A DNA stretch of 26,236 nt from CAZYMF01 sp964648215 (GTDB lineage Bacteria > Desulfobacterota > Binatia > HRBIN30 > JACQVA1): positions 1-26,236 of the forward strand of contig CAZYMF010000052.1 in the NCBI GenBank assembly GCA_964648215.1. Reading direction: 5' to 3'. A program made the translations under genes and the position numbers. Below the pieces are notes generated by a model. The model was not told the DNA's origin. It saw only the letters and a program-made list of their open reading frames with translations, and searched no databases. Positions 15,365 to 21,987 of this stretch are shown one piece after another (position 1 is the stretch's first letter; the number at the start of each line of letters is the position of its first letter).

Positions 15365-16495
15365 CTAGGGCGCGGGGGCGGTGACGATCTCTGCCGCGCG
15401 TGTCTTGCGCGACAGCTCCTCGAGCTTCTCCCAATCGAAGTTTTCGCCGCCGCTGTCGTCGGTCAGCGACTCCATGAAAGCGATGACGTCGTTGATCTCG
15501 TCGTCGGTCAGGTTCAACGGCCGAATGCCACCGTCGAGGTTGGGGTTCGGCTCTCCGCCCTTGTTGTAGAAATCCATGACCTCCTTGAGTGTCTTCTGGC
15601 TCCCGTCGTGCATGTAGGGCGCGGTGAGCGCGATGTTGCGCAGGCCGGACGTCTTGAAGGCGCCGACGTCTTTGGGCTGGCGGGTGACGATCCAGCGCCC
15701 GAGACCCTCGAAGCCCGGCTTGTGCGCCAGTGCCGCTTGCTGCGACTCGGCGCCCACACCGGCGACGGACTGCGCCTCCCGCGCGAGCTCTTCGAAGTTG
15801 CCCTTCATCGCCACGCCGATGTTGTGGAACTTATTGTCGGTGAAGTAGGGAAAGGACGTGTTGAACTCGTGACAGGTGAGGCAGCGGGCCTTGCCCTGGA
15901 AGAGCTGGAAGCCGCGCTTGGCGGAGTCGCTGATCGCCTGCTTGTCGCCGGCGATGAAGCGATCGAAGGGCGAGTGAAACGGCGCCAGCGTGCGCTCGAA
16001 CGAGGCGATGGCGTCGACGATGCGGTCGAGGGTGACCTGGGGCGAGCCGAACGCGGCCTTGAAGCCGTCGCCGTACTCGGCGATGGCAGCAACAGACTTG
16101 ACCACGGCCTCGTGCGAGGGTTGCCCCATCTCGACCGGGTTGACCAGCGGCTGCTTGGCTTGTTCCTCCAGAGTGGGCGCGCGGCCGTCCCAGAACTGGA
16201 CCTCGTTGAAGCCGGTGTACAGCACCGTGGGCGAGTTGCGCGCCCCGGTTTGGTTCTTGATGCCGACGGCCACGGGCCGGCCATCGGCGAAGCCTTTCTG
16301 CGGATCGTGACACGTCGCGCAGGAGACCGTTCCGTCCGCCGACAGCCGCTTGTCGAAGTACAGTCGCCGTCCGAGGTCGACCTTGGCGACGCTGATGGGA
16401 TTGTGCTCCGGAATCAGCGGCTCCAGCACCCCCGGCGGCAAGTACAGCACGGCCGCCCCCAGCAACGATACCACCAGCGATTTGGCCTTCTGCAT
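15365..16495 (-). CDS. Di-haem cytochrome c peroxidase (CcpA/MauG family)
   Basis: 376 residues with an N-terminal signal peptide or anchor (KAKSLVVSLLGAAVLYLPPG). Two haem c sites are CATCH (59-63) and CLTCH (205-209). Family landmarks are GRRLYFDKRLSADGTVSC, the GARNSPTVLYTGF segment, FWDGRAPTLEEQA, RGFQLFQGKARC, and LTAPYMHDGS (Met295), which supplies the distal ligand of the high-potential haem in bacterial peroxidases. The enzyme reduces hydrogen peroxide with electrons from a periplasmic cytochrome, or acts as a MauG-like oxidase. The start at 16495 follows a GGGGGGAT run by 5-6 nt. It lies 13 bp after the anti-sigma gene in an operon with a cytochrome c, which could be its electron donor. 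Confidence 0.93.
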   Translation of the reverse strand: MQKAKSLVVSLLGAAVLYLPPGVLEPLIPEHNPISVAKVDLGRRLYFDKRLSADGTVSCATCHDPQKGFADGRPVAVGIKNQTGARNSPTVLYTGFNEVQFWDGRAPTLEEQAKQPLVNPVEMGQPSHEAVVKSVAAIAEYGDGFKAAFGSPQVTLDRIVDAIASFERTLAPFHSPFDRFIAGDKQAISDSAKRGFQLFQGKARCLTCHEFNTSFPYFTDNKFHNIGVAMKGNFEELAREAQSVAGVGAESQQAALAHKPGFEGLGRWIVTRQPKDVGAFKTSGLRNIALTAPYMHDGSQKTLKEVMDFYNKGGEPNPNLDGGIRPLNLTDDEINDVIAFMESLTDDSGGENFDWEKLEELSRKTRAAEIVTAPAP

Positions 16496-16508
16496 CACGA
16501 TCCCCCCT

Positions 16509-17312
16509 TCAGATTTCGCCGTTGTCGGCGAAGCGAAGCAGCGCCGCTTCGGTAGTGCTGCTGTGACACACGGCACAGGCGCGCGCGCCATGCGCCTCCA
16601 GCTTGGACACCAGCACGTACGACAGCGGCGGGTGATTCCAGACGATGACGTTCAGGTCGTTGATCTGGAAGAGTTGGAAGTCGATGTCGTGAAACCGAAC
16701 GAGCCGGCCGGATGCCGGCCAGGCCCGCGGCGGCAGCAAGAACAGCGAGATCGGTTGGCCTTCGTGACGATACTCGACATAGCCTACGCGCTCGCCGGCG
16801 AGGTCGACGGTGGCCGCGCCTTGCAGCGCGATGTCCTCGGTCTTCTGCACCGGAGCATCGACGCGGAAGGGCAGGGCATGGGCCAGCCAGGTGTTGACCG
16901 CCGCGACATCCGCCGAGTGAATCGCCAGCGAGAGCTGCCGGCGGTCGGCGCTACGGTGAATCTCGGCCGCGGCCAGCACGCGCGCCGGCACGGCCGCCGC
17001 GCTCGGGCGCGTGAGCCGCCACAGCCCGGCGAGGACGAGCACGGCCGAGGCCGCCAGGGCGAGGACGTTGAGCCACGGGCGTCGCGTCGCTCCGGAACGC
17101 AGAGCGCTTTGCACTCGCTCGTCGAGGCCCGGCGGCAGCGGTGCGCGGGGGTAGAGCCGGCCGACGCTGGCGGCGAAGCCGCGCTGCCGTTCGAGCAGGA
17201 CGCGGCAGGAAGCGCACTCGCGCACGTGGCGCTCGACAGCGAGCGCGCTCTCGACGCCGAGCTCGTTGTCGCCGTATGCCGGTAGCAGGGGGCGGACCGA
17301 TTCACAGCTCAT
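16509..17312 (-). CDS. Membrane anti-sigma factor with C-terminal CxxCH haem motif
   Basis: 267 residues. Residues 1-45 are a zinc anti-sigma domain (HVRECASC, His29/Cys33/Cys36 area) that would hold the cognate sigma factor. One membrane helix follows at about 80-100 (LNVLALAASAVLVLAGLW), then a periplasmic domain with a FecR/RskA-like pattern (INDLNVIVW, LSYVLVSKLEA). Near the C-terminus is CAVCH (246-250), a covalent haem c attachment motif that I do not know as a normal part of this family. ATG 17312 is preferred over GTG 17321 because GGGTGG lies 7 nt upstream; it overlaps the sigma gene by 11 bp. Haem binding could make this a redox, peroxide or haem-availability sensor, in keeping with the peroxidase and cytochrome genes downstream. 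Whether haem is attached is not shown. Confidence 0.88.
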   Translation of the reverse strand: MSCESVRPLLPAYGDNELGVESALAVERHVRECASCRVLLERQRGFAASVGRLYPRAPLPPGLDERVQSALRSGATRRPWLNVLALAASAVLVLAGLWRLTRPSAAAVPARVLAAAEIHRSADRRQLSLAIHSADVAAVNTWLAHALPFRVDAPVQKTEDIALQGAATVDLAGERVGYVEYRHEGQPISLFLLPPRAWPASGRLVRFHDIDFQLFQINDLNVIVWNHPPLSYVLVSKLEAHGARACAVCHSSTTEAALLRFADNGEI

Positions 17313-17880
17313 GGCTGCCACCCAGATCGGGCTGATCCCGCAGCAGGCCGCGTTCGCGGGCCTGCCCCACGAGCGCCGTGCGCAGCGCGGCGCGGCCGCG
17401 CGAGAGCCGGGACATCACGGTTCCCAGCGGGCAGCCGACGATATCGGCTATCTCGCGGTAGCCGAAGCCCTCGACGTCCTTCAGATACACCGGCAGGCGG
17501 TAGCTCTCGGGCAAGCCCAGCAGAGCCGCCTTGATCTCCGCCGACCAGCGCCGGTCGATCAGTGCCGCCTCCAGGTCGGGTGCGTCGTCGCGAAGTTCGA
17601 CGATTTCGTCGGGGCCATCCGTCTCGACCAGCGTGAGCCGCTGCCGGCGGCGATGGCGCGAAACCCACTCGTGACGCAGGACAGTGAACAGCCAGGCGCG
17701 GATGTTGCTGCCCGGCCGGTACGAGTCGAAGCGCTCCAGAGCGCGAACGCAGGTCGTCTGCACGAGATCCTCAGCGTCGTCCGTGCCCGCCAGCGCCAGC
17801 GCGAAGTTGTAGAGGGCCGGCAACTGCGGCAACGCCTCTGCCTCGAAGTGCGCGCGGTGCGCCTTGGTTTGCCCCCCCAT
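17302..17880 (-). CDS. ECF-subfamily RNA polymerase sigma factor
   Basis: 192 residues with the two ECF regions. Region 2 spans about 22-80 (LYNFALALAGTDDAEDLVQ, then NIRAWLFTVLRHEWVSRHRR) and recognises the -10 element. Region 4 spans about 118-170 (LLGLPESYRLPVYLKDVEG, YREIADIVGCPLGTVMSRLSRGR), an HTH recognising the -35 element. ATG at 17880 is used; a TTG two codons upstream is the other option, and neither has a strong ribosome site. The downstream gene overlaps by 11 bp and encodes its anti-sigma factor. A likely self-recognised promoter lies at 17920-17949. It is the first gene of a six-gene operon with peroxidase, phosphoesterase, cytochrome and Spy-like proteins. Confidence 0.93.
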   Translation of the reverse strand: MGGQTKAHRAHFEAEALPQLPALYNFALALAGTDDAEDLVQTTCVRALERFDSYRPGSNIRAWLFTVLRHEWVSRHRRRQRLTLVETDGPDEIVELRDDAPDLEAALIDRRWSAEIKAALLGLPESYRLPVYLKDVEGFGYREIADIVGCPLGTVMSRLSRGRAALRTALVGQARERGLLRDQPDLGGSHEL

Positions 17881-17919
17881 GGCCAACGGTCACTGCCCGT
17901 CCTTCCCCTGCTCTACCGC

Positions 17920-17949
17920 TTCAACGCCGGGCGGGGTGATTTTATTCCC
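17920..17949 (-). promoter_or_regulatory. Candidate ECF-type autoregulatory promoter
   Basis: On the minus strand GGGAATAAA (17949-17941) and CGTTGAA (17926-17920) give a GGAAT-N17-CGTT arrangement, close to the GGAAC-N16/17-CGTT form used by many ECF sigma factors. The -10-like element ends 39 bp before the sigma start codon. Recognition by this particular sigma factor is inferred. Confidence 0.5.
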
Positions 17950-18133
17950 GGGTGCAAGCGTAGGTCTGGCGAGCACGCGACCCTTGTGTCCCTTGTTAGC
18001 CCTCGGGCCGGCGGAGCGCGAGTACACGCGGCAGAGCGGTAGATGATCTGGGTGATGGGGTCGGCCGGGGCGCCCGATTCCATGGCGGCTGACGGGGGCC
18101 GGCGCGCCTCTATCCTTGTCCGGCGAGAAACGC

Positions 18134-18174
18134 TAAAGGAGGTGAACACCAATTCACCCATCGGAGGATGCGAA
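18134..18174 (+). promoter_or_regulatory. Leader hairpin with two ribosome-binding sites before the ADH gene
   Basis: An ideal TAAAGGAGGTGA anti-16S match lies at 18134-18145. Its last part (GGTGAA, 18141-18146) can pair with TTCACC (18153-18158) around a 6-nt loop. A second site, GGAGG, precedes the ATG at 18175 by 7-8 nt. The first site abuts an in-frame GTG at 18142 with no spacing, so it is unlikely to start the enzyme itself. It could be a standby site or a translation switch. Confidence 0.4.
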
Positions 18175-19251
18175 ATGAGAGCTGCCGTCTATGTCGGAGA
18201 CGCCACGAAACTGTCCATCGAAGAGCTGAAGCCCAATCCCCCGGGGCCGCGCGACGTCGTGGTCGAGATCGGGGCCAGCGGCGTTTGCCACTCTGACCTG
18301 TCCATCATGCGCGGCTACGTACCTTTGCCCCCCGGCATGGTGCTCGGCCACGAGGGCGCCGGGCGCGTCGTCGAGGTCGGCGCCGAGGTTTCGCGGGTGA
18401 AGAAGGGCGACCGCGTCGTCGCCTCGTTCGTGCCCGCCTGCGGCGCCTGCTGGCACTGCCTGCACGAGGAGTCCGAGCTCTGCGAGCTCGAGAACGAGGT
18501 GTCGATGGCGATGCGCGGCAGCCGCCCCGACGGCAGCCCGTACTTCTGCATGACCGGCCTCGGCACCTTCTCCAACGTGATGACGGCCAGCGAGGCGTCG
18601 CTGGTGAAGGTCGACACCGATCTGCCGGACACGCAGCTCGCCCTGATCGGCTGCGGCGTCACCACTGGCGTCGGTGCCGCGCTCAACACGGCGCAGGTGA
18701 AGCCGGGCGCGAGCGTCGCCGTCCTCGGCTGCGGCGGCGTCGGCCAGTCGGTGATCCAGGGCGCGCGCATCGCCGGCGCCGGCCGCATCATCGCCATCGA
18801 TCCGCAGGAGCTCAAGCGCAAGACCGCCACCAAGCTCGGCGCCACCGACGTCGTCGACCCGTCGCAGGGCGACCCGGTCGAGCAGGTGAAGGCGCTCACC
18901 GGCGGGCGCGGCGCCGATTACGCCTTCGAGGTGATCGGTCTGCCGGAGACCATCGTGACGACCTACAACCTGGCGCGCCGCGGCGGCGAGGTGATCGTCG
19001 TCGGCATGGCCCGCTTCGACGCCCAGTTCACGCTGCCGGCCTTCGGCGTCTTCTTCGAGCAGAAGACGATCAAGGGCTGCAAGTACGGCTCGGCGCAGGT
19101 GCGCCGCGACTTCCCGCGCTTCGTCGAGCTGATCGAGACCGGCCGTCTGGACATCGGCTCGATGGTGTCGAAGACGATCAAGCTCGACGGCGTCAACGAC
19201 GCCTTCCGCGCCATGGAAGCCGGCGAGGTCATCCGCAGCGTCATCGCCTGA
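18175..19251 (+). CDS. Zn-dependent alcohol dehydrogenase (MDR superfamily)
   Basis: 358 residues. Catalytic zinc ligands are Cys38 (GVCHSD), His59-Glu60 (LGHEGAG) and Cys160 (IGCGVTTG). The structural zinc loop has Cys89, 92, 95 and 103 (CGACWHC...C). The NAD(P)-binding Rossmann motif is LGCGGVGQ (184-191), with IIAID after it; the acidic residue there suggests NAD. The overall pattern matches class I/III-like alcohol dehydrogenases common in actinobacteria and proteobacteria, which oxidise primary alcohols. The substrate is not readable. The ATG at 18175 is preceded by GGAGG; 11 more codons upstream (GTG 18142) stay in frame but lack spacing. The gene is divergent from the ECF operon and followed by a strong hairpin. 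Confidence 0.93.
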   Translation: MRAAVYVGDATKLSIEELKPNPPGPRDVVVEIGASGVCHSDLSIMRGYVPLPPGMVLGHEGAGRVVEVGAEVSRVKKGDRVVASFVPACGACWHCLHEESELCELENEVSMAMRGSRPDGSPYFCMTGLGTFSNVMTASEASLVKVDTDLPDTQLALIGCGVTTGVGAALNTAQVKPGASVAVLGCGGVGQSVIQGARIAGAGRIIAIDPQELKRKTATKLGATDVVDPSQGDPVEQVKALTGGRGADYAFEVIGLPETIVTTYNLARRGGEVIVVGMARFDAQFTLPAFGVFFEQKTIKGCKYGSAQVRRDFPRFVELIETGRLDIGSMVSKTIKLDGVNDAFRAMEAGEVIRSVIA

Positions 19252-19266
19252 TACCCTTCCCGTGGG

Positions 19267-19294
19267 CCGGGGACCCGCGCGAGCGGGTCCCCGG
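19267..19294 (+). terminator. 12-bp perfect stem with GCGA tetraloop after ADH
   Basis: CCGGGGACCCGC (19267-19278), loop GCGA (GNRA type), GCGGGTCCCCGG (19283-19294), starting 15 bp after the ADH stop codon. Very stable, but no T-run follows. It probably ends or protects the ADH transcript and could act in both directions. Confidence 0.65.
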
Positions 19295-19308
19295 AACCGG
19301 TCGGCGCT

Positions 19309-19622
19309 TCATGGAGGGGTACGCAGAGCCTGCCCTGAGCCTGGCCGAAGGGTCGTGCCCGGGCACCGGTGGAGCGGAAGGACGTCGAGGGCGATGTCGA
19401 TCCCCTTCACCAGCTCGTCGACGGTGACGGAGCCCAGGTTGTCGCAATCGCCCGCGCAGGGGAGGCTGGCTTGTGCGCTCGCCGGGCGCATTGCACGGCC
19501 CACAGGACTCCCAGCGCCAGCAAGACGAAGCCGAAGCGAAGCGGGCGTGGCAAGCTTCCTTCCGTCGTCGTGGCGGCAACCCGGTCGACTGCTCCAGGTC
19601 CTTCATTGGCAGCGTTGGACAT
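19309..19622 (-). pseudogene. Frameshifted remnant of a secreted dockerin/EF-hand-like protein
   Basis: Two minus-strand frames together look like one short broken gene. The upstream part (from about 19622) encodes a signal-peptide-like helix, RFGFVLLALGVLWAVQCA. The downstream part, in another frame (about 19458-19354), encodes CAGDCDNLGSVTVDELVKG followed by IDIALDVLPLHRCPG, a dockerin-like calcium loop plus helix. The two would join if one frameshift were corrected near 19480-19500. The end of the second frame runs into a dispersed repeat. Secreted proteins carrying this GDCxxxGxVTVDELV motif recur in binatote and related genomes as far as I recall. Sequencing error is an alternative to true decay. 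Confidence 0.5.
19326..19352. repeat. Dispersed short repeat of the CCTTCGxCAGGCTCAGG type
   Basis: The minus strand reads CCCTTCGGCCAGGCTCAGGG and continues CAGGCTC. This closely matches a short palindromic element I recognise as scattered in many high-GC bacterial genomes. Only one copy is in this window, so the identification rests on memory of the motif. Confidence 0.5.
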
Positions 19623-19652
19623 TGGGCAGCCCCTTGCGACGATTCACGCCAA

Positions 19653-19908
19653 AGGCGTCCGAACCCTCCGCTCAAGCGCAACCACCGTGCCCAGTCTCGG
19701 CGATTGAAGTTCCTGGAACGGCGTTGAGTGCTCGAGCTCGGCCGAGCCAGATCTGAGAAGCACTTCGCACGGGCCTGAAGAGTTGAAGCTCTCTTGCGCC
19801 CTCAGCGAGGTTGTCGCGCGAGAGCAGATCGCCGGGGAGATCCGCGCGAGAGCAGCTTGACAGACCCTTTGCCGGCGCCGTATCGCAGCCTCGAGAGAAG
19901 GAGACAGC
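19653..19908. other. Intergenic sequence before the amidohydrolase
   Basis: No supported gene. The stretch ends in a strong ribosome-binding site (AGAAGGAGA at about 19896-19904) that serves the short leader ORF. A promoter for the amidohydrolase is expected here but no convincing -35/-10 pair was found. Confidence 0.4.
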
Positions 19909-19938
19909 ATGCCGAACCGACAGGCCATGGATCAATGA
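19909..19938 (+). CDS. Nine-codon leader ORF coupled to the amidohydrolase
   Basis: ATG at 19909, 5 nt after AGAAGGAGA, encodes MPNRQAMDQ and stops at TGA 19936-19938. The stop overlaps the amidohydrolase ATG (ATGA). The amidohydrolase start itself has no ribosome-binding site, so ribosomes probably load at the leader and re-initiate. It may be a simple coupling device, or the trace of an older N-terminus separated by a frameshift. Confidence 0.45.
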   Translation: MPNRQAMDQ

Positions 19939-20843
19939 TCATCGACGCCCACTGCCACATCTGGGAGAAGCATCTGATTCGGGCCGGCATGAAGGAGCTG
20001 CTGGAGTCGGTGGCCGCCGAGCTCCAGATCCGGAATCCGGAGAGCATCTGGAACGGCTCGCTCGAACGCCTGATCCGGGACATGGACGAGGCCGGGATCG
20101 ACAAGACCGTCATCCTGCCCCTGGATTTCGAGTTCTTGCGCAGCGGCGGCGAGTTCGGCTTTCGGGCCTTCAATGATCTGGCCGGCGCCTACGCGAAGAA
20201 GTACCCGGATCGCATCGTCGCCTTTGCCGGCATTGATCCACGGCGCGGCGCCGCCGCGGTCGCCGAGTTGCGGCGCTGCGTGGAGGAGATGGGGTTTCGC
20301 GGGATCAAGCTGTGGACCGTCACCGGGTTCGTCCCCGACGACGAGAGCTACTACCCGCTGTACGAGGAGGCGGCGCGCCTGGGTGTGAACATCCTGGTGC
20401 ACACCGGCTTCGGTCCCGGCGAGAGCTACCTGAAGACCTGCCGCCCCATTTACGTCGACAAGATCGCGGTCGACTTTCGCGGCATCAATTTCATCCTGGC
20501 GCACGTGGGCTCGCCGTGGGTCGACGAGGCCCTGGCGGTCGCGCTCAAGAACCCCAACGTCTACGTCGACATCTCCGCCTGGCAGAGGACGGCCCGGGAC
20601 TTCGCCCTCGGCTTCGCGCAAATGCTGTCCATGGCCAAGCTCATGCACGGGGGGCTGCACAAGGTGCTCTTCGGTTCCGACTGGCCCCTGTTCACCGAGG
20701 TCTACACGCAGAAGGCGTGGGTCGACGCCGTCCGCGGCCTGGCTCACCCGCCGCCGCTGCAGATGATGGGGCTGCCGGAGATCACGGAGGAGGACAAAGC
20801 CGGCCTTCTCGGCGCCAATGCCGAGAAGGCTCTTTCCCTGTGA
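19935..20843 (+). CDS. Amidohydrolase-2 family metal-dependent hydrolase
   Basis: 302-residue TIM-barrel protein of the amidohydrolase-2 (ACMSD-like) group. Metal-site residues are visible in order: His6 and His8 (DAHCHIW), Lys125 (GIKLW), His156 (LVHTGFG), His190 (LAHVGSPW) and Asp249 (FGSDWP). Members act as hydrolases or non-oxidative decarboxylases on aromatic or carboxylated substrates; the present substrate is unknown. The start is fixed at ATG 19935 because it begins the conserved MIIDAHCH strand. It has no ribosome site of its own and appears coupled to a nine-codon leader. No neighbour clearly belongs to the same pathway. Confidence 0.9.
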   Translation: MIIDAHCHIWEKHLIRAGMKELLESVAAELQIRNPESIWNGSLERLIRDMDEAGIDKTVILPLDFEFLRSGGEFGFRAFNDLAGAYAKKYPDRIVAFAGIDPRRGAAAVAELRRCVEEMGFRGIKLWTVTGFVPDDESYYPLYEEAARLGVNILVHTGFGPGESYLKTCRPIYVDKIAVDFRGINFILAHVGSPWVDEALAVALKNPNVYVDISAWQRTARDFALGFAQMLSMAKLMHGGLHKVLFGSDWPLFTEVYTQKAWVDAVRGLAHPPPLQMMGLPEITEEDKAGLLGANAEKALSL

Positions 20844-20844
20844 G

Positions 20845-20859
20845 CGAAGAGCGTCTTCG
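20845..20859 (+). terminator. Short hairpin after the amidohydrolase
   Basis: CGAAGA-GCG-TCTTCG, a 6-bp stem with a 3-nt loop, begins 1 nt after the stop codon and is followed by the pyrimidine-rich TCTGCCTTCTTC. A weak intrinsic terminator is possible. Confidence 0.35.
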
Positions 20860-21312
20860 TCTGCCTTCTTCAATCGGCCGCTGTTCGAGCTCGGCCGCTT
20901 TCGCCTCCTCGATTCCTACGCGCCCAATCCGCGTCCAGTGGCGGCGGCTCCAGGCATGCTGCCGGACCGTCCCTGGACGCGTAACCATCGAGGAAGAAGT
21001 CGCCGATCCCATTGCGTGACGTCTACAGAAAAAAAAGGGGACAGGCTACTTTTTGCCAATGCCTCTTCAACGCAACAGCCCCAGCCGCGCGCCAATACAC
21101 TGCGGTCAGAAAGAGAAAAGTAGCCTGTCCCCTTTTTCATCATCAGCAAAACGAATGCTGTGACATCGCGCGCCCCCACTGTGGTCCGGCTGCTCCGTCG
21201 GTCGAGCTCGCTGGGGCAAAGGCAAGAATCAGTTCGCGGAGATGGAAATGATGAGATTTGCGAACCGAGTCGCCCCATTGCCTCCGGCCAGAGCGCAAGC
21301 TATGGGATACAC
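20860..21312. other. Non-coding region containing a long inverted repeat
   Basis: No gene is supported between the amidohydrolase and the VapB antitoxin. The only clear structure is the pair of 22-bp inverted repeats at 21032-21053 and 21116-21137, listed separately. The rest shows no recognisable product on either strand. Confidence 0.5.
21032..21137. repeat. Perfect 22-bp inverted repeat, REP/RAYT- or MITE-like
   Basis: Arms 21032-21053 (AAAAAGGGGACAGGCTAC plus TTTT) and 21116-21137 are exact reverse complements separated by 62 bp. I recognise the GGGGACAGGCTACTTTT / AAAAGTAGCCTGTCCCC pair as the ends seen around REP-associated tyrosine transposases in many environmental genomes. No transposase is present, so this would be a non-autonomous copy. 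The A/T edges differ from the surrounding GC-rich DNA. Confidence 0.7.
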
Positions 21313-21534
21313 ATGAAACGTACAAATCTTGTGCTTAGTGAGGAGCTATTGGAGGAGGTGACGCGACTGAGCGGGGAGAAGACGTACTCCCGCGCCGTGG
21401 AGCGAGCGCTCGAAGACTACGTCCGGCGCGCCAAGGCGCGGCAGATTCTCGAGCTCAGGGGCTCCGGCCTCTGGGAGGGCGATCTCGCGACGATGCGCAA
21501 GGACCGGCGCTCGACGTCCCGCCGGCGGGCATGA
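21313..21534 (+). CDS. vapB: VapB-type antitoxin
   Basis: 73 residues. The N-terminus (MKRTNLVLSEELLEEVTRLSG, read in parts) looks like a ribbon-helix-helix DNA-binding fold: strand MKRTNLVL, then helices around SEELLEEVTRL and YSRAVERALEDYVRRAKA. The C-terminal stretch (ILELRGSGLWEGDLATMRKDR) is typical of the tail that occupies the VapC active site. It overlaps the toxin gene by 4 bp (ATGA), the standard antitoxin-toxin order. It would neutralise VapC and repress the pair's own promoter. The start at 21313 is weakly supported by GGGA upstream. Confidence 0.85.
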   Translation: MKRTNLVLSEELLEEVTRLSGEKTYSRAVERALEDYVRRAKARQILELRGSGLWEGDLATMRKDRRSTSRRRA

Positions 21535-21920
21535 CGCTCGTCGACACGTCCGTATGGATCGAGGTCTTCCGACGCTCGCGACCGCTCGACCTCGAGTCGG
21601 TTGTTCCGTTCGATGAAGTGGTGACCTGTCTGCCCGTCTTGCAGGAGGTGTTGCAGGGATTCGCCGACGCGCGTGCTTATCGGATCGCGCGCGAGGCGAT
21701 GCTGTCGCTGCCCCGGGTCGAGTCGCCGATCGGCGAAGACGTCTTCCTCGAGGCGGTGAATCTGTACCGATCGAGCCGGCGTCAGGGCTACACGATCCGG
21801 TCGTCAGTCGATTGCGTCATCGCCGCCTGCGCCATCCGCCACGACCTCGAGGTGCTGCACCGGGACCGCGACTACGCGTCTCTCGCCAGGGTCTCGCACC
21901 TGCGCCAGCGGATGGTTTGA
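21531..21920 (+). CDS. vapC: VapC-type PIN-domain toxin ribonuclease
   Basis: 129-residue PIN domain. The four acidic metal-binding positions are present: Asp5 (VDTSVWIE), Glu39 (VLQEVLQG), Asp94 (SVDCVIAACA) and Asp112/Asp114 (HRDRDYASLA). VapC toxins are Mg2+-dependent endoribonucleases cutting tRNA or rRNA. The gene begins in the last codons of the antitoxin gene, so translation is coupled. The module lies next to a REP-like inverted repeat and converges with the SDR gene 67 bp away, as expected for a mobile accessory insertion. All catalytic residues are intact, so it may be functional. Confidence 0.92.
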   Translation: MTLVDTSVWIEVFRRSRPLDLESVVPFDEVVTCLPVLQEVLQGFADARAYRIAREAMLSLPRVESPIGEDVFLEAVNLYRSSRRQGYTIRSSVDCVIAACAIRHDLEVLHRDRDYASLARVSHLRQRMV

Positions 21921-21987
21921 TGCGAAGCCCCTCGAGATGAGGGCAGCGCTCCCTGGTCGCCTGAATTGCCGGGCGAAGTCCCGTCGT

